Source: Gammaproteobacteria bacterium (GTDB lineage: Bacteria; Pseudomonadota; Gammaproteobacteria; Xanthomonadales; Xanthomonadaceae). From it: a stretch of DNA of 10,601 nt. Positions 1 to 6,017 of this stretch are shown one piece after another. Location of the stretch: the NCBI GenBank assembly GCA_025360985.1, contig JANYBA010000201.1, forward strand, positions 1-10,601, written 5' to 3'. A program made the position numbers and the translations under genes. The notes beneath the pieces were generated by a model. The model made no database searches, was not told the DNA's origin, and saw only the letters and a program-made list of their open reading frames with translations. Each line of letters begins with the position of its first letter. Positions within the stretch are counted from its first letter, which is position 1.

Positions 1-377
1 GACAGCGGGCCCGCGGAATCTTCGCCCAGCACTTCCAGGGTCACGCCCTGGCGCAGGTCGCTCTGGGCGCGGCCGTCGGCCAGTAGCGATTCTTCCGGGT
101 GCGCCAGCATGTTGATGAAGCCCGGCGCGACCGCCATGCCGGTGGCGTCGATCTCGCGCGCGCCGCGGCCGGCGAGATGCGCTGCGACCGCGGTGATCCG
201 GCCGTCGGTGATCGCCACGTCGCCGACGAAGGGCGCCTTGCCCGAGCCGTCGTAGATCGTGCCCTGGCGGAAGACCAGGGTGTAGGAGGCGGAGGTTGCT
301 TCCTGGGCGCGCGCAGGGATGGCCAGCACGGACAGCGCGACGGCGACGGCGATGGCGAGTGGCTTGATCATGGGCAT
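1..377 (-). CDS. Secreted amidohydrolase / N-acyl-D-amino-acid deacylase-like protein, N-terminal part (cut by window edge)
   Basis: Only the first 125 codons are in the window. The protein opens with a signal peptide (hydrophobic stretch ending ARAQ, about residues 5-26), so it is probably exported to the periplasm. Next comes the small beta-domain typical of amidohydrolases: 'GTIYDGSG', then 'VAITDGRITAV', then 'VAPGFINM'. The segment after it ('GRAQSDLRQGVTLEVLGE') is typical of the D-aminoacylase-like branch, which removes acyl groups from D-amino acids or cleaves related amides. The usual metal motif after PGFI is D-x-H-x-H; here it reads N-M-L-A-H, so the first His is replaced by Leu. 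Two in-frame ATGs compete, at 377 and 371; neither has a clear Shine-Dalgarno sequence and the longer form is given. The gene is divergent from the toxin-antitoxin pair. The superfamily is secure; the substrate is not. Confidence 0.8.
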   Translation of the reverse strand, partial: MPMIKPLAIAVAVALSVLAIPARAQEATSASYTLVFRQGTIYDGSGKAPFVGDVAITDGRITAVAAHLAGRGAREIDATGMAVAPGFINMLAHPEESLLADGRAQSDLRQGVTLEVLGEDSAGPL

Positions 378-411
378 CTCGGAAGGGCGATGGATTGTCG
401 GCGAGCTTAAC

Positions 412-533
412 AGCGTCGCCCCGCCGCTTCGGAGATCAGCGTTTCCTGACAGCGATCCAAGTCATTCCCCGGGCGTCGCCGGATCGTCGCACCCGTAGTC
501 TCGCGGCATCGATCCGGGGGGGGGGGCGACGCT
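412..533. repeat. Two copies of an 11-bp box in inverted orientation, one before each divergent gene
   Basis: Positions 523-533 read GGGGCGACGCT on the plus strand. Positions 412-422 read the same on the minus strand. The copies are perfect inverted repeats about 100 bp apart. Relative to its own gene each box points the same way and lies at a similar distance: 34 bases before the amidohydrolase ATG at 377 and 28 bases before the toxin GTG at 562. This symmetry suggests a shared regulator or promoter element. No known binding-site consensus is recognised, and GC-rich DNA makes chance matches more likely. Confidence 0.45.
516..526. repeat. Homopolymer tract of eleven G
   Basis: An uninterrupted run of eleven G lies 35 bases upstream of the toxin GTG codon and runs into the right-hand 11-bp box. 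Tracts of this kind change length by slipped-strand mispairing. In a promoter region this can alter element spacing and so expression. It could also be an assembly length error, since long G runs are hard to sequence. Confidence 0.85.
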
Positions 534-538
534 TGCCT

Positions 539-558
539 ATGCACCAAAAAAGGTACAT
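539..558. promoter_or_regulatory. Imperfect inverted repeat at the toxin-antitoxin start, candidate operator
   Basis: The arms ATGCACC (539-545) and GGTACAT (552-558) pair at six of seven positions around an A6 centre. The repeat ends three bases before the GTG start of the toxin gene. Type II antitoxins with a helix-turn-helix commonly bind palindromes here and repress their own operon. The position fits that role, but binding is inferred. Confidence 0.4.
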
Positions 559-561
559 GCT

Positions 562-915
562 GTGACTGCGCCCGGCCACCAGGTCATGAGCGTCCGCTTT
601 TTCGTCAATTCGCTGGGCCGCGAACCGGTGCGCGACTGGCTTGGCGAACTGGACAAGGCATCGCGCAAGGCCATCGGCGCGGACATCAAGACCGTGCAAC
701 TTGGCTGGCCGTTGGGCATGCCCCTGGTGCGCAAGCTTGAAGCACGCCTGTGGGAAGTGCGGGTGACATTGCCGGACGGAATTGCCAGAGTCCTGTTCAC
801 TACCTCGGAGTCAACGATGATCCTGCTCCATGGTTTGGCGAAGAAATCGCAGAAGTTGCCGCAGCCGGACCTGGAAGTCGCCCGACGACGAATGCGAGAA
901 GTGCACCATGGCTGA
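562..915 (+). CDS. Type II toxin, RelE/HigB superfamily (phage Gp49-like)
   Basis: A small basic protein matching the Gp49-like/HigB toxin family, which are usually ribosome-dependent mRNA interferases that stop translation when the antitoxin is lost. Family landmarks, in order: 'VRFFVNSLGREPVRDWL' near the N-terminus, 'PLVRKLEARLWEVRV' in the middle, 'GIARVLF', then 'ILLHGLAKKSQKLP', whose lysine-rich turn is characteristic, and a C-terminal helix 'LEVARRRMREV'. From the GTG at 562 it is 117 residues; the in-frame ATG at 586 gives 109 and starts right at the family's usual N-terminus. AAGG at 550-553 supports the GTG; the ATG has only a weak AGG. The stop overlaps the next gene by eight bases, giving toxin-first order as in higBA. 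Family assignment is firm; RNA-cleaving activity is inferred. Confidence 0.85.
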   Translation: MTAPGHQVMSVRFFVNSLGREPVRDWLGELDKASRKAIGADIKTVQLGWPLGMPLVRKLEARLWEVRVTLPDGIARVLFTTSESTMILLHGLAKKSQKLPQPDLEVARRRMREVHHG

Positions 916-1291
916 GTATCTCCGCATCGGCTCCGATTTCGACCAGTTTCTCGCGCGCGAAGGCTTGCTCGAGGAGACCTCGGCAATTGCGATGAAGCGC
1001 GTCATTGCCTGGCAGTTGGCCGAAGCGATGAAGCGACAGGGCCTGAGTAAGGTTGCGATGGCGGCGCGGATGGGGACCAGCCGGACCCAGGTAGATCGCA
1101 TCCTTGGCGACCAGGTCAACGGCATGACCCTGGAAACGCTGGGCCGCGCGGTAGACATTCTTGGCCTGCGCATCAATCTCGAGATCATTGATCTGTCGAC
1201 CAAGAAATCCGCGACAAAGGGCGCAGCCACTGGCAAGACGAAGGTCAGGGCCCTGTCCAAACCGGCAGTGCGTACTCGCCAGCGCGTCTGA
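908..1291 (+). CDS. Antitoxin, HigA-like helix-turn-helix (XRE-type) protein
   Basis: The 127-residue cognate antitoxin. The ATG lies inside the toxin's last codons (eight-base overlap), so the two are probably translationally coupled. Residues about 30-85 form a helix-turn-helix domain: 'VIAWQLAEAMKRQGLSK', then 'MAARMGTSRTQVDRIL', then 'MTLETLGRAVDILG'. This is the pattern of the HigA-like antitoxins that bind the toxin and repress the operon. The N-terminal 30 residues probably contact the toxin. The last 30 residues are low-complexity and basic, with ten Lys/Arg and no Asp/Glu, unlike the compact end of many HigA proteins; this tail may be disordered or add nonspecific DNA binding. Chromosomal stabilisation or stress roles are possible, but the sequence does not show which. 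Confidence 0.85.
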   Translation: MAEYLRIGSDFDQFLAREGLLEETSAIAMKRVIAWQLAEAMKRQGLSKVAMAARMGTSRTQVDRILGDQVNGMTLETLGRAVDILGLRINLEIIDLSTKKSATKGAATGKTKVRALSKPAVRTRQRV

Positions 1292-1351
1292 TCAGCTGCG
1301 CAGCCGCAGGCCCTTCGGACCTTAGGCTCAGCGCCACTCCACGTTCATGCA
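1292..1351 (-). pseudogene. Fossil C-terminal tail of a dimethylglycine dehydrogenase-like gene, joined to the end of the metal-binding gene
   Basis: Read on the minus strand, in the same frame as the neighbouring metal-binding gene, this stretch gives CMNVEWR, stop, A, stop, GPKGLRLRS, stop. The dimethylglycine dehydrogenase-like protein ends CMLVEPAYDPKGLRLRG, stop. By eye, 1292-1327 matches 3105-3140 at 27 of 36 bases, and with a six-base gap the shared TGCATG codons extend the match to 1351. In this family the motif D-P-x-G-x-R-L-R at the very C-terminus is common. The simplest reading is a degenerate remnant of a second such gene whose body was lost. Chance similarity in GC-rich DNA is the alternative. 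It begins directly after the antitoxin stop codon. Confidence 0.45.
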
Positions 1352-2197
1352 GTTGGAATCATCGTGGCCATCGCCGTCGGCATCGCGGTGGCCGTAGGTA
1401 GTGCTGTCGCAATCCTCGTCGTGGCCGGCGGTGTCGCAGATCTCGGCATTGCCCGGGAAGCGGTTGCTATCGTTGTCGTCGCAATCGTCGCCGCCGCTGT
1501 TCATGGCGAAGTGGCCGTCGTTATCGGCGTCGACCCGGCCGGCCCGGCAGCGATCGGCTTCGTTGGTCGCGGCTTCGTTGCAGATCATGCCCGCGGCGCA
1601 GGGTGGACTGGCCTGCACGCAGCCATGCCGGTCGGCGCCGGCCGAAGACGGGGCGCAACTTTCGACGCCATCGCACCGGGCGTGGTCATCGCATTCGCTG
1701 TCGACCAGGCACTTGCCATCGTTGTGCAGGCCGAAAACGTAGCCGACATAGCCGGCGGTGAAGCGCTGCAAGGGCGCACCGCTGCCTTCGAACAGCACTT
1801 TCTCGCGGCCGTCGATCTCGGCGGTGATACGCAGGGCACCCAGGTCCCAGTGGTCGGCCTGCTCGAAGGGATCGTTCTTCTGCCGGTCGGTTTCGCTGAT
1901 GGTCACGTCGCGCAGGTCGGCGATGCTGGCGACGCCGTCGATCGTCACCTCGTTGACCGAGCCGCCGCCCCAGGTGGCGAAGCCGTTGGCATTGCGCAAT
2001 TGCGCGACCGGGCCGTGGTTGCCCATGACGGAGATATCGACGTTGTTGCCGGTGCCGTTGACGTTGCCGCCGCGCAGGTCGTCGCCGCCGGTGGTGAACT
2101 GGAAATGCAGCCGGTACTGGCCGAACGCCAGGCCGGGCAGCAGCAGCGCCAGCAGCAGCAGGGACGGCATCCGGCACAGCAAGGGGACACGGGTCAT
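1328..2197 (-). CDS. Exported Cys-rich metal-binding protein (MopE-like motif) with N-terminal beta-sandwich-like domain
   Basis: A 289-residue exported protein. Residues 1-26 form a signal peptide ending AFG. Residues about 28-128 ('TTGGDDLRGGN' to 'HWDLGALRIT') resemble a lectin-like or PLAT-like beta domain often seen in secreted proteins; I cannot name it exactly. Residues 163-217 are Cys-rich (C-x5-C-x5-C-x5-C spacing at the start). Residues 223-281 carry the MopE-type putative metal-binding repeat: 'DADNDGHF', 'GDDCDDNDSNRFPGN', 'CDTAGHDEDCD', 'DADGDGHDD'. Acidic D-x-D-x-D-G loops of this kind bind Ca2+ in related folds. The protein stops just where related proteins usually continue with more repeats, and its last codons look fused to foreign sequence (see the fossil tail). 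GAGGA at 2206-2210, eight bases before the ATG, supports the start. It follows its partner gene by 15 bases. Its role is unknown. Confidence 0.8.
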   Translation of the reverse strand: MTRVPLLCRMPSLLLLALLLPGLAFGQYRLHFQFTTGGDDLRGGNVNGTGNNVDISVMGNHGPVAQLRNANGFATWGGGSVNEVTIDGVASIADLRDVTISETDRQKNDPFEQADHWDLGALRITAEIDGREKVLFEGSGAPLQRFTAGYVGYVFGLHNDGKCLVDSECDDHARCDGVESCAPSSAGADRHGCVQASPPCAAGMICNEAATNEADRCRAGRVDADNDGHFAMNSGGDDCDDNDSNRFPGNAEICDTAGHDEDCDSTTYGHRDADGDGHDDSNCMNVEWR

Positions 2198-2212
2198 GGA
2201 CGTCGTCCTCGT

Positions 2213-3046
2213 TCAGTGGCAGTCGTGCCAGACATCAGGATTGCTGTCGTCGCAATCGTTGCCGACCGGCACCAGCCACTGGCCGCTGGCGGCGGCGGCG
2301 GATTGGTCGGACGGGCAGGCGTCGATGCGATGGTGGGGGTCGCCGTGGCCGTCGCCGTCGGCATCAAGAAAGAACACCAGCGTCTGGCCTTCATCGACCA
2401 CGCCATCGCAGTTGTTGTCGCGACCGTCGCAGACCTCGGCCGCGCCGGGGTGGTCCTGGCTTCGAAGGTCGTCGCAGTCGTCGCCTTGCGAGAGGATCAC
2501 CATGTGCTTCGGCGTCGGGCTCGCGGCCATCATGATGGGAGGTTGCAGCAGCGGCGCCTGGCCGGGCTTCTGGACCCGGTTGACGGCCTGCGCACGCTGG
2601 TCGACCAGGAGGTTGAAGCGGGCCAAGCGGTCTCGCAGCAGCATCGGCCGCAGCTGCGCCGCCATGGCGCCCGCGTTCGCCATCGGTTTGGCGATCAGCA
2701 CCGGTTGCGCCATCGCTTGCGGCGCGGCCAGGCTCCAGTTGCACTGCGCCAATTGTTGGAGCCCCAGGCTGGCGCCGGGGCGACCGTAGCTGGCCACGGC
2801 GCCGACCTTCGCCGCCAGGGCGTGGCAGGCGAATACGCCGGGTTGCGGCCAAGGCCCGAACGTGTGGCAGGCGCTGCCGTCGCATTTCCAGTCGATGCCC
2901 GCGGCGGTCACTACGCCCTGGCTGCTGGCGCTGGCGCGCAACTGCGCGGTGTATTCGTAGGACTGGGCGGCGACCGGGCCGGCGATCATGGTTGTGCCGA
3001 GGAGCAAGGCGATGCCAGTCACGCGGATTCCGACGAACCTGGACAT
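2213..3046 (-). CDS. Exported MopE-like metal-binding motif protein with N-terminal Cys-containing domain
   Basis: A 277-residue exported protein. Residues 1-28 are a signal peptide ending VAAQ. Residues about 46-103 form a small domain with four cysteines (C55, C60, C74, C102): 'GIDWKCDGSAC', 'GPWPQPG', 'ASYGRPGASL', 'LAQCN'. This pattern looks familiar from uncharacterised Xanthomonad-type secreted proteins, but I cannot name it. Residues 104-185 are an Ala/Gln/Met-rich linker. Residues 187-276 hold the MopE-type motif: 'GDDCDD', 'HPGAAEVCDGRDNNCDG', 'DADGDGHGD' and a final 'GNDCDDSNPDVW'. Aspartate-rich loops suggest Ca2+ or another metal. The frame is open upstream to 3151, but the strong ribosome site at 3051-3057 and the signal peptide fix the start at 3046. 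It is first of a two-gene unit with 1328-2197. Function unknown. Confidence 0.82.
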   Translation of the reverse strand: MSRFVGIRVTGIALLLGTTMIAGPVAAQSYEYTAQLRASASSQGVVTAAGIDWKCDGSACHTFGPWPQPGVFACHALAAKVGAVASYGRPGASLGLQQLAQCNWSLAAPQAMAQPVLIAKPMANAGAMAAQLRPMLLRDRLARFNLLVDQRAQAVNRVQKPGQAPLLQPPIMMAASPTPKHMVILSQGDDCDDLRSQDHPGAAEVCDGRDNNCDGVVDEGQTLVFFLDADGDGHGDPHHRIDACPSDQSAAAASGQWLVPVGNDCDDSNPDVWHDCH

Positions 3047-3050
3047 GCCC

Positions 3051-3057
3051 CTCTCCT
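3051..3057 (-). promoter_or_regulatory. Strong ribosome binding site that decides the start at 3046
   Basis: On the minus strand this reads AGGAGAG, four bases before the ATG at 3046. It favours that codon over the upstream in-frame start at 3151, which would overlap the end of the preceding gene and bury the signal peptide 35 residues inside. Confidence 0.8.
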
Positions 3058-3076
3058 GAAGGTGCTGCGTTGAGCG

Positions 3077-3082
3077 AATATA
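3077..3082 (-). promoter_or_regulatory. Candidate -10 element of a promoter for the two metal-binding genes
   Basis: The 58-bp gap between the dimethylglycine dehydrogenase-like stop and the ATG at 3046 contains an AT-rich island in very GC-rich DNA. TATATT at 3082-3077 (minus strand) matches TATAAT at five of six positions. Transcription would begin near 3070, leaving a short leader with the ribosome site. The -35 is poor: TAGACG sits 19 bases upstream and overlaps the previous stop codon. Read-through from the sox operon is also possible. Confidence 0.4.
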
Positions 3083-3104
3083 TACGTTTCCGGGGCGCGC
3101 CCGT

Positions 3105-5522
3105 CTAACCGCGCAGCCGCAATCCTTTCGGATCGTAGGCCGGTTCGACAAGCATGCACGCGGCGCGGGTCGCGCCGACCACTTCCACGGTCAGCGCCGG
3201 CGCGGCGGCGACGATGTCGCGGTCAACATAGGCCAGGGCCAGGCTTTGCCCAACAGAGTGCCCGTAGGCGCCGGAGGTGACGAAGCCGACTTTCCTGCCA
3301 TCGCACTTGATCGGTTCGAAACCGGAGGCGTCGGCATCGCTGGCTTCGATCGCCAGCGTCACCAGCGTCGTCGCGGTGCCGGACTCGCGTTCGCGCAACG
3401 CCGCGTCGCGGCCGATGAAATCGCCCTTGTCGAAAGCCAGGTGTCGCGCGAGGTTCGACATGCCCGGCGTATAGGCCTGGGTGAACTCCGTGCTCCAGAT
3501 ACCGTAGCTTTTTTCCAGGCGCAGGCTGTCGAGCGCGCGATTGCCGATCGAGCGCAGGCCCAGCTGTTTGCCGACACGCACGAGCGCCTCGTACAGCGCG
3601 AGCTGGTGGCCGGCCGGCACGTTGATTTCGTAGCCGAGCTCGCCGGTCAGCGACAAGCGCGCCAGCATCGCCGGCGCCGCGGCGACCGTCGTCTCCGTGC
3701 AGCTCAGGAACGGGAATGCTTCGTTGGACAGATCGCACTCGGCCAGCTGCGAGACGATTTCGCGCGCCGCTGGGCCCGACAGCGCGAAGCCGAGCCAGTC
3801 GTCGGAAAGATTGCGCAGTTGCACGCCGTTCGCCGGCAGGTGCTGGTCGAACCAGCGTTGGTGCCAGGTCTGCAGATAATAGGAACCGATCAACCAGAAC
3901 CGATCCGCGGCCAGCCGACTGACCGTCAGATCGCCCATCAGCGTGCCGGCCGGGCTGAGCATCGGCGCCAGGCGCACGCGGCCGATGCGCGGCAGTGTCG
4001 CGGCCAGCAGCCCGTCCAGCCACGCTGCCGCGCCCGGGCCCGAGACTTCGTAGCGCGCGTAGACCGCGCTCTCGAACATGCCGGCGGCCGTGCGCGTGGC
4101 GCGCACTTCGGCGCCAACGTGATCGAAGGCATTGGAGCGGCGCAGGGTCGGCTGCTCGATGAAGTCGGTCTGCCCGGGCGTGAAGAATTGCGGCGTCTCC
4201 ATGCCCCAGGTGCAGCCGTAGAGCGCGCCTTCGGCCCTGAGTGCTTCGTAGCACGGCGATGTCTTGAGCGGCCTTCCAGCCGGCAACTCTTCGTTCGGAT
4301 AGGAAATCACGAAGCGACGCGCGTAGAACTGCCGGGTCATGTCTTTCAGGTAATCGTCGTTCGCGGCGAAAGCGCCGTAGCGCGCCACGTCCATGCCGAA
4401 AATATCGGCACCGGGATCGCCATGGATCAACCACTGCGCCAGGGTCAAACCGATCGCGCCGCCCTGCGAGAAGCCACCCATGCAGCCGCACGCGACCCAG
4501 TAGTTCTTCTTGCCCGGCACCGGCCCGACCAGCGGATTGCCGTCCGGTGTGAAGGTGAAGGCGCCGTTGACCCAGCGGCGGATGCCGACCTCCTGCAGGG
4601 CCGGAAAGCGTTCGAATCCGATCAGCAATTCCGGCAGGATCCGGTCGACATCCGGCGGCAGCAGATCCATGCCGAAATCCCATTCGGCGCCTGCCACCTG
4701 CCAATGGCGAGGGTCGCGCTCGTAGATGCCGAGCAGCACGCCCTTGCGTTCCGGCTGCAGGTAAGTGAAACCCTCAAGGTCCGTAATCGAAGCTATCTCG
4801 CGATCCAGCGCCACCAGCTCCGGCACATCCTCGGTGATCAAATAGTGGTGTTGCATCGGCGTTACCGGCAGGTTCAAGCCGACCATCGCGCCGACCTTGC
4901 GCGCCCACAGGCCGGCGGCATTGACCACGTGCTCGGCGATCACCGTGCCCTGCTCGGTGACCACCGACCAGTGCCCGTTGGCAAGTTGATTCAGTTCGAG
5001 CACGCGATTGCGCAGGATGATTACCGCGCCGAGCTTTTTCGCCGCGCCGGCGTAGGCGTGGGTGGTGCCGTGCGGGTCCATATAGCCTTCGTGGGCGTCG
5101 TATAGCCCGCCTTCGAGGTTGCGCACGTCGACGATCGGGCAAAGCGCGCGGATTTCCTCCGGCGTCACCAGCCGCGTTTCCATGTCCATGGTCTCGTACA
5201 TGGCGCGCTCGGCCTTGAGCATGGCCATGCGCTCCTTCGACGCGGCCAGGCTGACGCCGCCGGTCATGTGCATGCCGACGCTGATGCCGCTCTCGCGTTC
5301 GATTTCCTCGTACAGCCGGATGGTGTAGCCCTGGAGCGCGGCGATATTGGGATCGTCGTTGAGCGCGTGGAAGCCGCCGGCCGCGTGCCAGGTCGAGCCC
5401 GAGGTCAGCTCGGCCCGCTCGATCAGTGCCACGTCCTTCCAGCCGAACTTGGCCAGGTGGTAAAGCACGCTGCAGCCAACGATGCCACCGCCGACGATCA
5501 CCACGCGGTAATGCGATTTCAT
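3105..5522 (-). CDS. Dimethylglycine/sarcosine dehydrogenase-like FAD protein with GcvT-type folate domain
   Basis: An 805-residue flavoprotein with the layout of dimethylglycine and sarcosine dehydrogenases. Residues 6-365 form the FAD-dependent oxidase domain: dinucleotide motif 'VVIVGGGIVG' (7-16), acidic E35, and 'SGSTWHAAG' (41-49), whose H46 corresponds to the histidine that carries covalent FAD in mammalian dimethylglycine dehydrogenase. Residues about 370-425 are the linker domain ('PAGRPLKTSP'). Residues about 427-805 are the aminomethyltransferase-like folate-binding part, with 'SLTGELGYEINVP' (624-636), 'FDKGDFIGRDA' and the end 'YDPKGLRLRG'. Expected reaction: oxidative N-demethylation in the cytoplasm, with the one-carbon unit passed to tetrahydrofolate. 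Dimethylglycine is favoured because a sarcosine oxidase lies just upstream, but substrate and electron acceptor are not shown. GAGG at 5530-5533 overlaps the soxG stop, seven bases before the ATG; the intergenic gap is nine bases. Confidence 0.88.
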   Translation of the reverse strand: MKSHYRVVIVGGGIVGCSVLYHLAKFGWKDVALIERAELTSGSTWHAAGGFHALNDDPNIAALQGYTIRLYEEIERESGISVGMHMTGGVSLAASKERMAMLKAERAMYETMDMETRLVTPEEIRALCPIVDVRNLEGGLYDAHEGYMDPHGTTHAYAGAAKKLGAVIILRNRVLELNQLANGHWSVVTEQGTVIAEHVVNAAGLWARKVGAMVGLNLPVTPMQHHYLITEDVPELVALDREIASITDLEGFTYLQPERKGVLLGIYERDPRHWQVAGAEWDFGMDLLPPDVDRILPELLIGFERFPALQEVGIRRWVNGAFTFTPDGNPLVGPVPGKKNYWVACGCMGGFSQGGAIGLTLAQWLIHGDPGADIFGMDVARYGAFAANDDYLKDMTRQFYARRFVISYPNEELPAGRPLKTSPCYEALRAEGALYGCTWGMETPQFFTPGQTDFIEQPTLRRSNAFDHVGAEVRATRTAAGMFESAVYARYEVSGPGAAAWLDGLLAATLPRIGRVRLAPMLSPAGTLMGDLTVSRLAADRFWLIGSYYLQTWHQRWFDQHLPANGVQLRNLSDDWLGFALSGPAAREIVSQLAECDLSNEAFPFLSCTETTVAAAPAMLARLSLTGELGYEINVPAGHQLALYEALVRVGKQLGLRSIGNRALDSLRLEKSYGIWSTEFTQAYTPGMSNLARHLAFDKGDFIGRDAALRERESGTATTLVTLAIEASDADASGFEPIKCDGRKVGFVTSGAYGHSVGQSLALAYVDRDIVAAAPALTVEVVGATRAACMLVEPAYDPKGLRLRG

Positions 5523-5531
5523 GCAGAAGCC

Positions 5532-6017
5532 TCAGTCGACATGCGCTTGCAGCCATTGCCACAGGGCCGGCGCCCAGGGTCGCTCGATATGCAGGCGCCA
5601 GCCAGCCGGGCGACGCATCACTGCGAGCCGAAAACCGGCGAAGCGCAGCGAGGCCGATTCGGTCGGAAGGCCCGGCGCGGACGCGAACGGATATTCGCCG
5701 CCCTGCGCCATCAGCTCCGCCGCGCCCTCGCCGGCGACATCGAACACCACGATGCCGTCGCTGATATCGCTACTGGCAACGACGTTGCGAAAATCCTCGG
5801 GCACGAAGGAGGGGCCGATGAACAGCACCCGGTCCGGCGCGATCCGCAGCGCGTATGCGTCGTCGGCGACAAGATCGCGCGGTCCGAATGCCGTCGCTGC
5901 ACCGCTGAGCCAGTATGCTGCCGCTACCGGCACCGGCGTCACCGTGACGCGCTCGCCGCGCAACACCGCTTGCGACCAGTCGGGCACCGGCGACCAGAAC
6001 TGCGCGCGATCAAACAT
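5532..6017 (-). CDS. soxG: Sarcosine oxidase gamma subunit
   Basis: A 161-residue protein in the soxG position directly after soxA. SoxG is the small subunit of heterotetrameric sarcosine oxidase; it packs on the folate-binding half of SoxA and has a reduced GcvT-like fold. Supporting pattern: 'VLFIGPSFVPEDF' near residue 80-92, then 'SSDISDGIVVFDVAGEGAAELMA', which matches the family's 'D-x-SDG' and 'A-x-x-L' stretch, then a C-terminal helix rich in Trp. It is somewhat shorter than many SoxG proteins (often near 200 residues), mainly at the N-terminus. The frame is open upstream to 6125, but AAGGAG at 6027-6032 sets the ATG at 6017, giving an eight-base overlap with the end of soxA. Identity rests on both weak sequence similarity and position. 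Confidence 0.8.
   Translation of the reverse strand: MFDRAQFWSPVPDWSQAVLRGERVTVTPVPVAAAYWLSGAATAFGPRDLVADDAYALRIAPDRVLFIGPSFVPEDFRNVVASSDISDGIVVFDVAGEGAAELMAQGGEYPFASAPGLPTESASLRFAGFRLAVMRRPAGWRLHIERPWAPALWQWLQAHVD

Larger units (their letters stand above)
378..561. other. Divergent intergenic region between amidohydrolase and toxin genes
   Basis: These 184 bases separate two divergent genes and must hold both promoters. I see no convincing sigma70 -35/-10 pair for either gene. What can be seen is an 11-bp box occurring once before each gene, a run of eleven G, and an inverted repeat next to the toxin start; each has its own entry. No small reading frame here has a convincing start and codon pattern. 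Confidence 0.6.

Noticed and set aside
523..537. A 15-base match between 523-537 and 8982-8996 inside soxD, as a dispersed repeat
   Set aside because: The second copy is ordinary conserved soxD coding sequence, and one exact match of this length is plausible by chance in GC-rich DNA.
811..1260. Minus-strand open frame opposite the toxin-antitoxin genes
   Set aside because: The plus strand encodes two recognisable toxin-antitoxin families with the expected overlap; the antisense frame has none.
1309..1321. Short hairpin (five-base arms, three-base loop) between the convergent antitoxin and metal-binding genes, as a terminator
   Set aside because: The stem is short, has one G-U pair or mismatch depending on strand, and is not followed by a T tract. 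The bases are better explained by the fossil tail.
1364..3073. Long plus-strand open frame of 569 codons opposite the metal-binding genes
   Set aside because: Its translation is Val/Ala/Gly-rich low complexity with no domain. It is the complement of the Asp/Gly-rich codons on the other strand, where signal peptides, ribosome sites and motifs are clear.
3093..3102. Palindrome GGGCGCGCCC just after the flavoprotein stop, as a terminator
   Set aside because: It has no loop and no T tract, and short GC palindromes are expected in this composition.
3246..5105. Plus-strand open frame of 619 codons opposite the dimethylglycine dehydrogenase-like gene
   Set aside because: No recognisable domain and an Arg/His/Ala-rich composition typical of antisense frames in GC-rich DNA. 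The minus strand has a full conserved enzyme.
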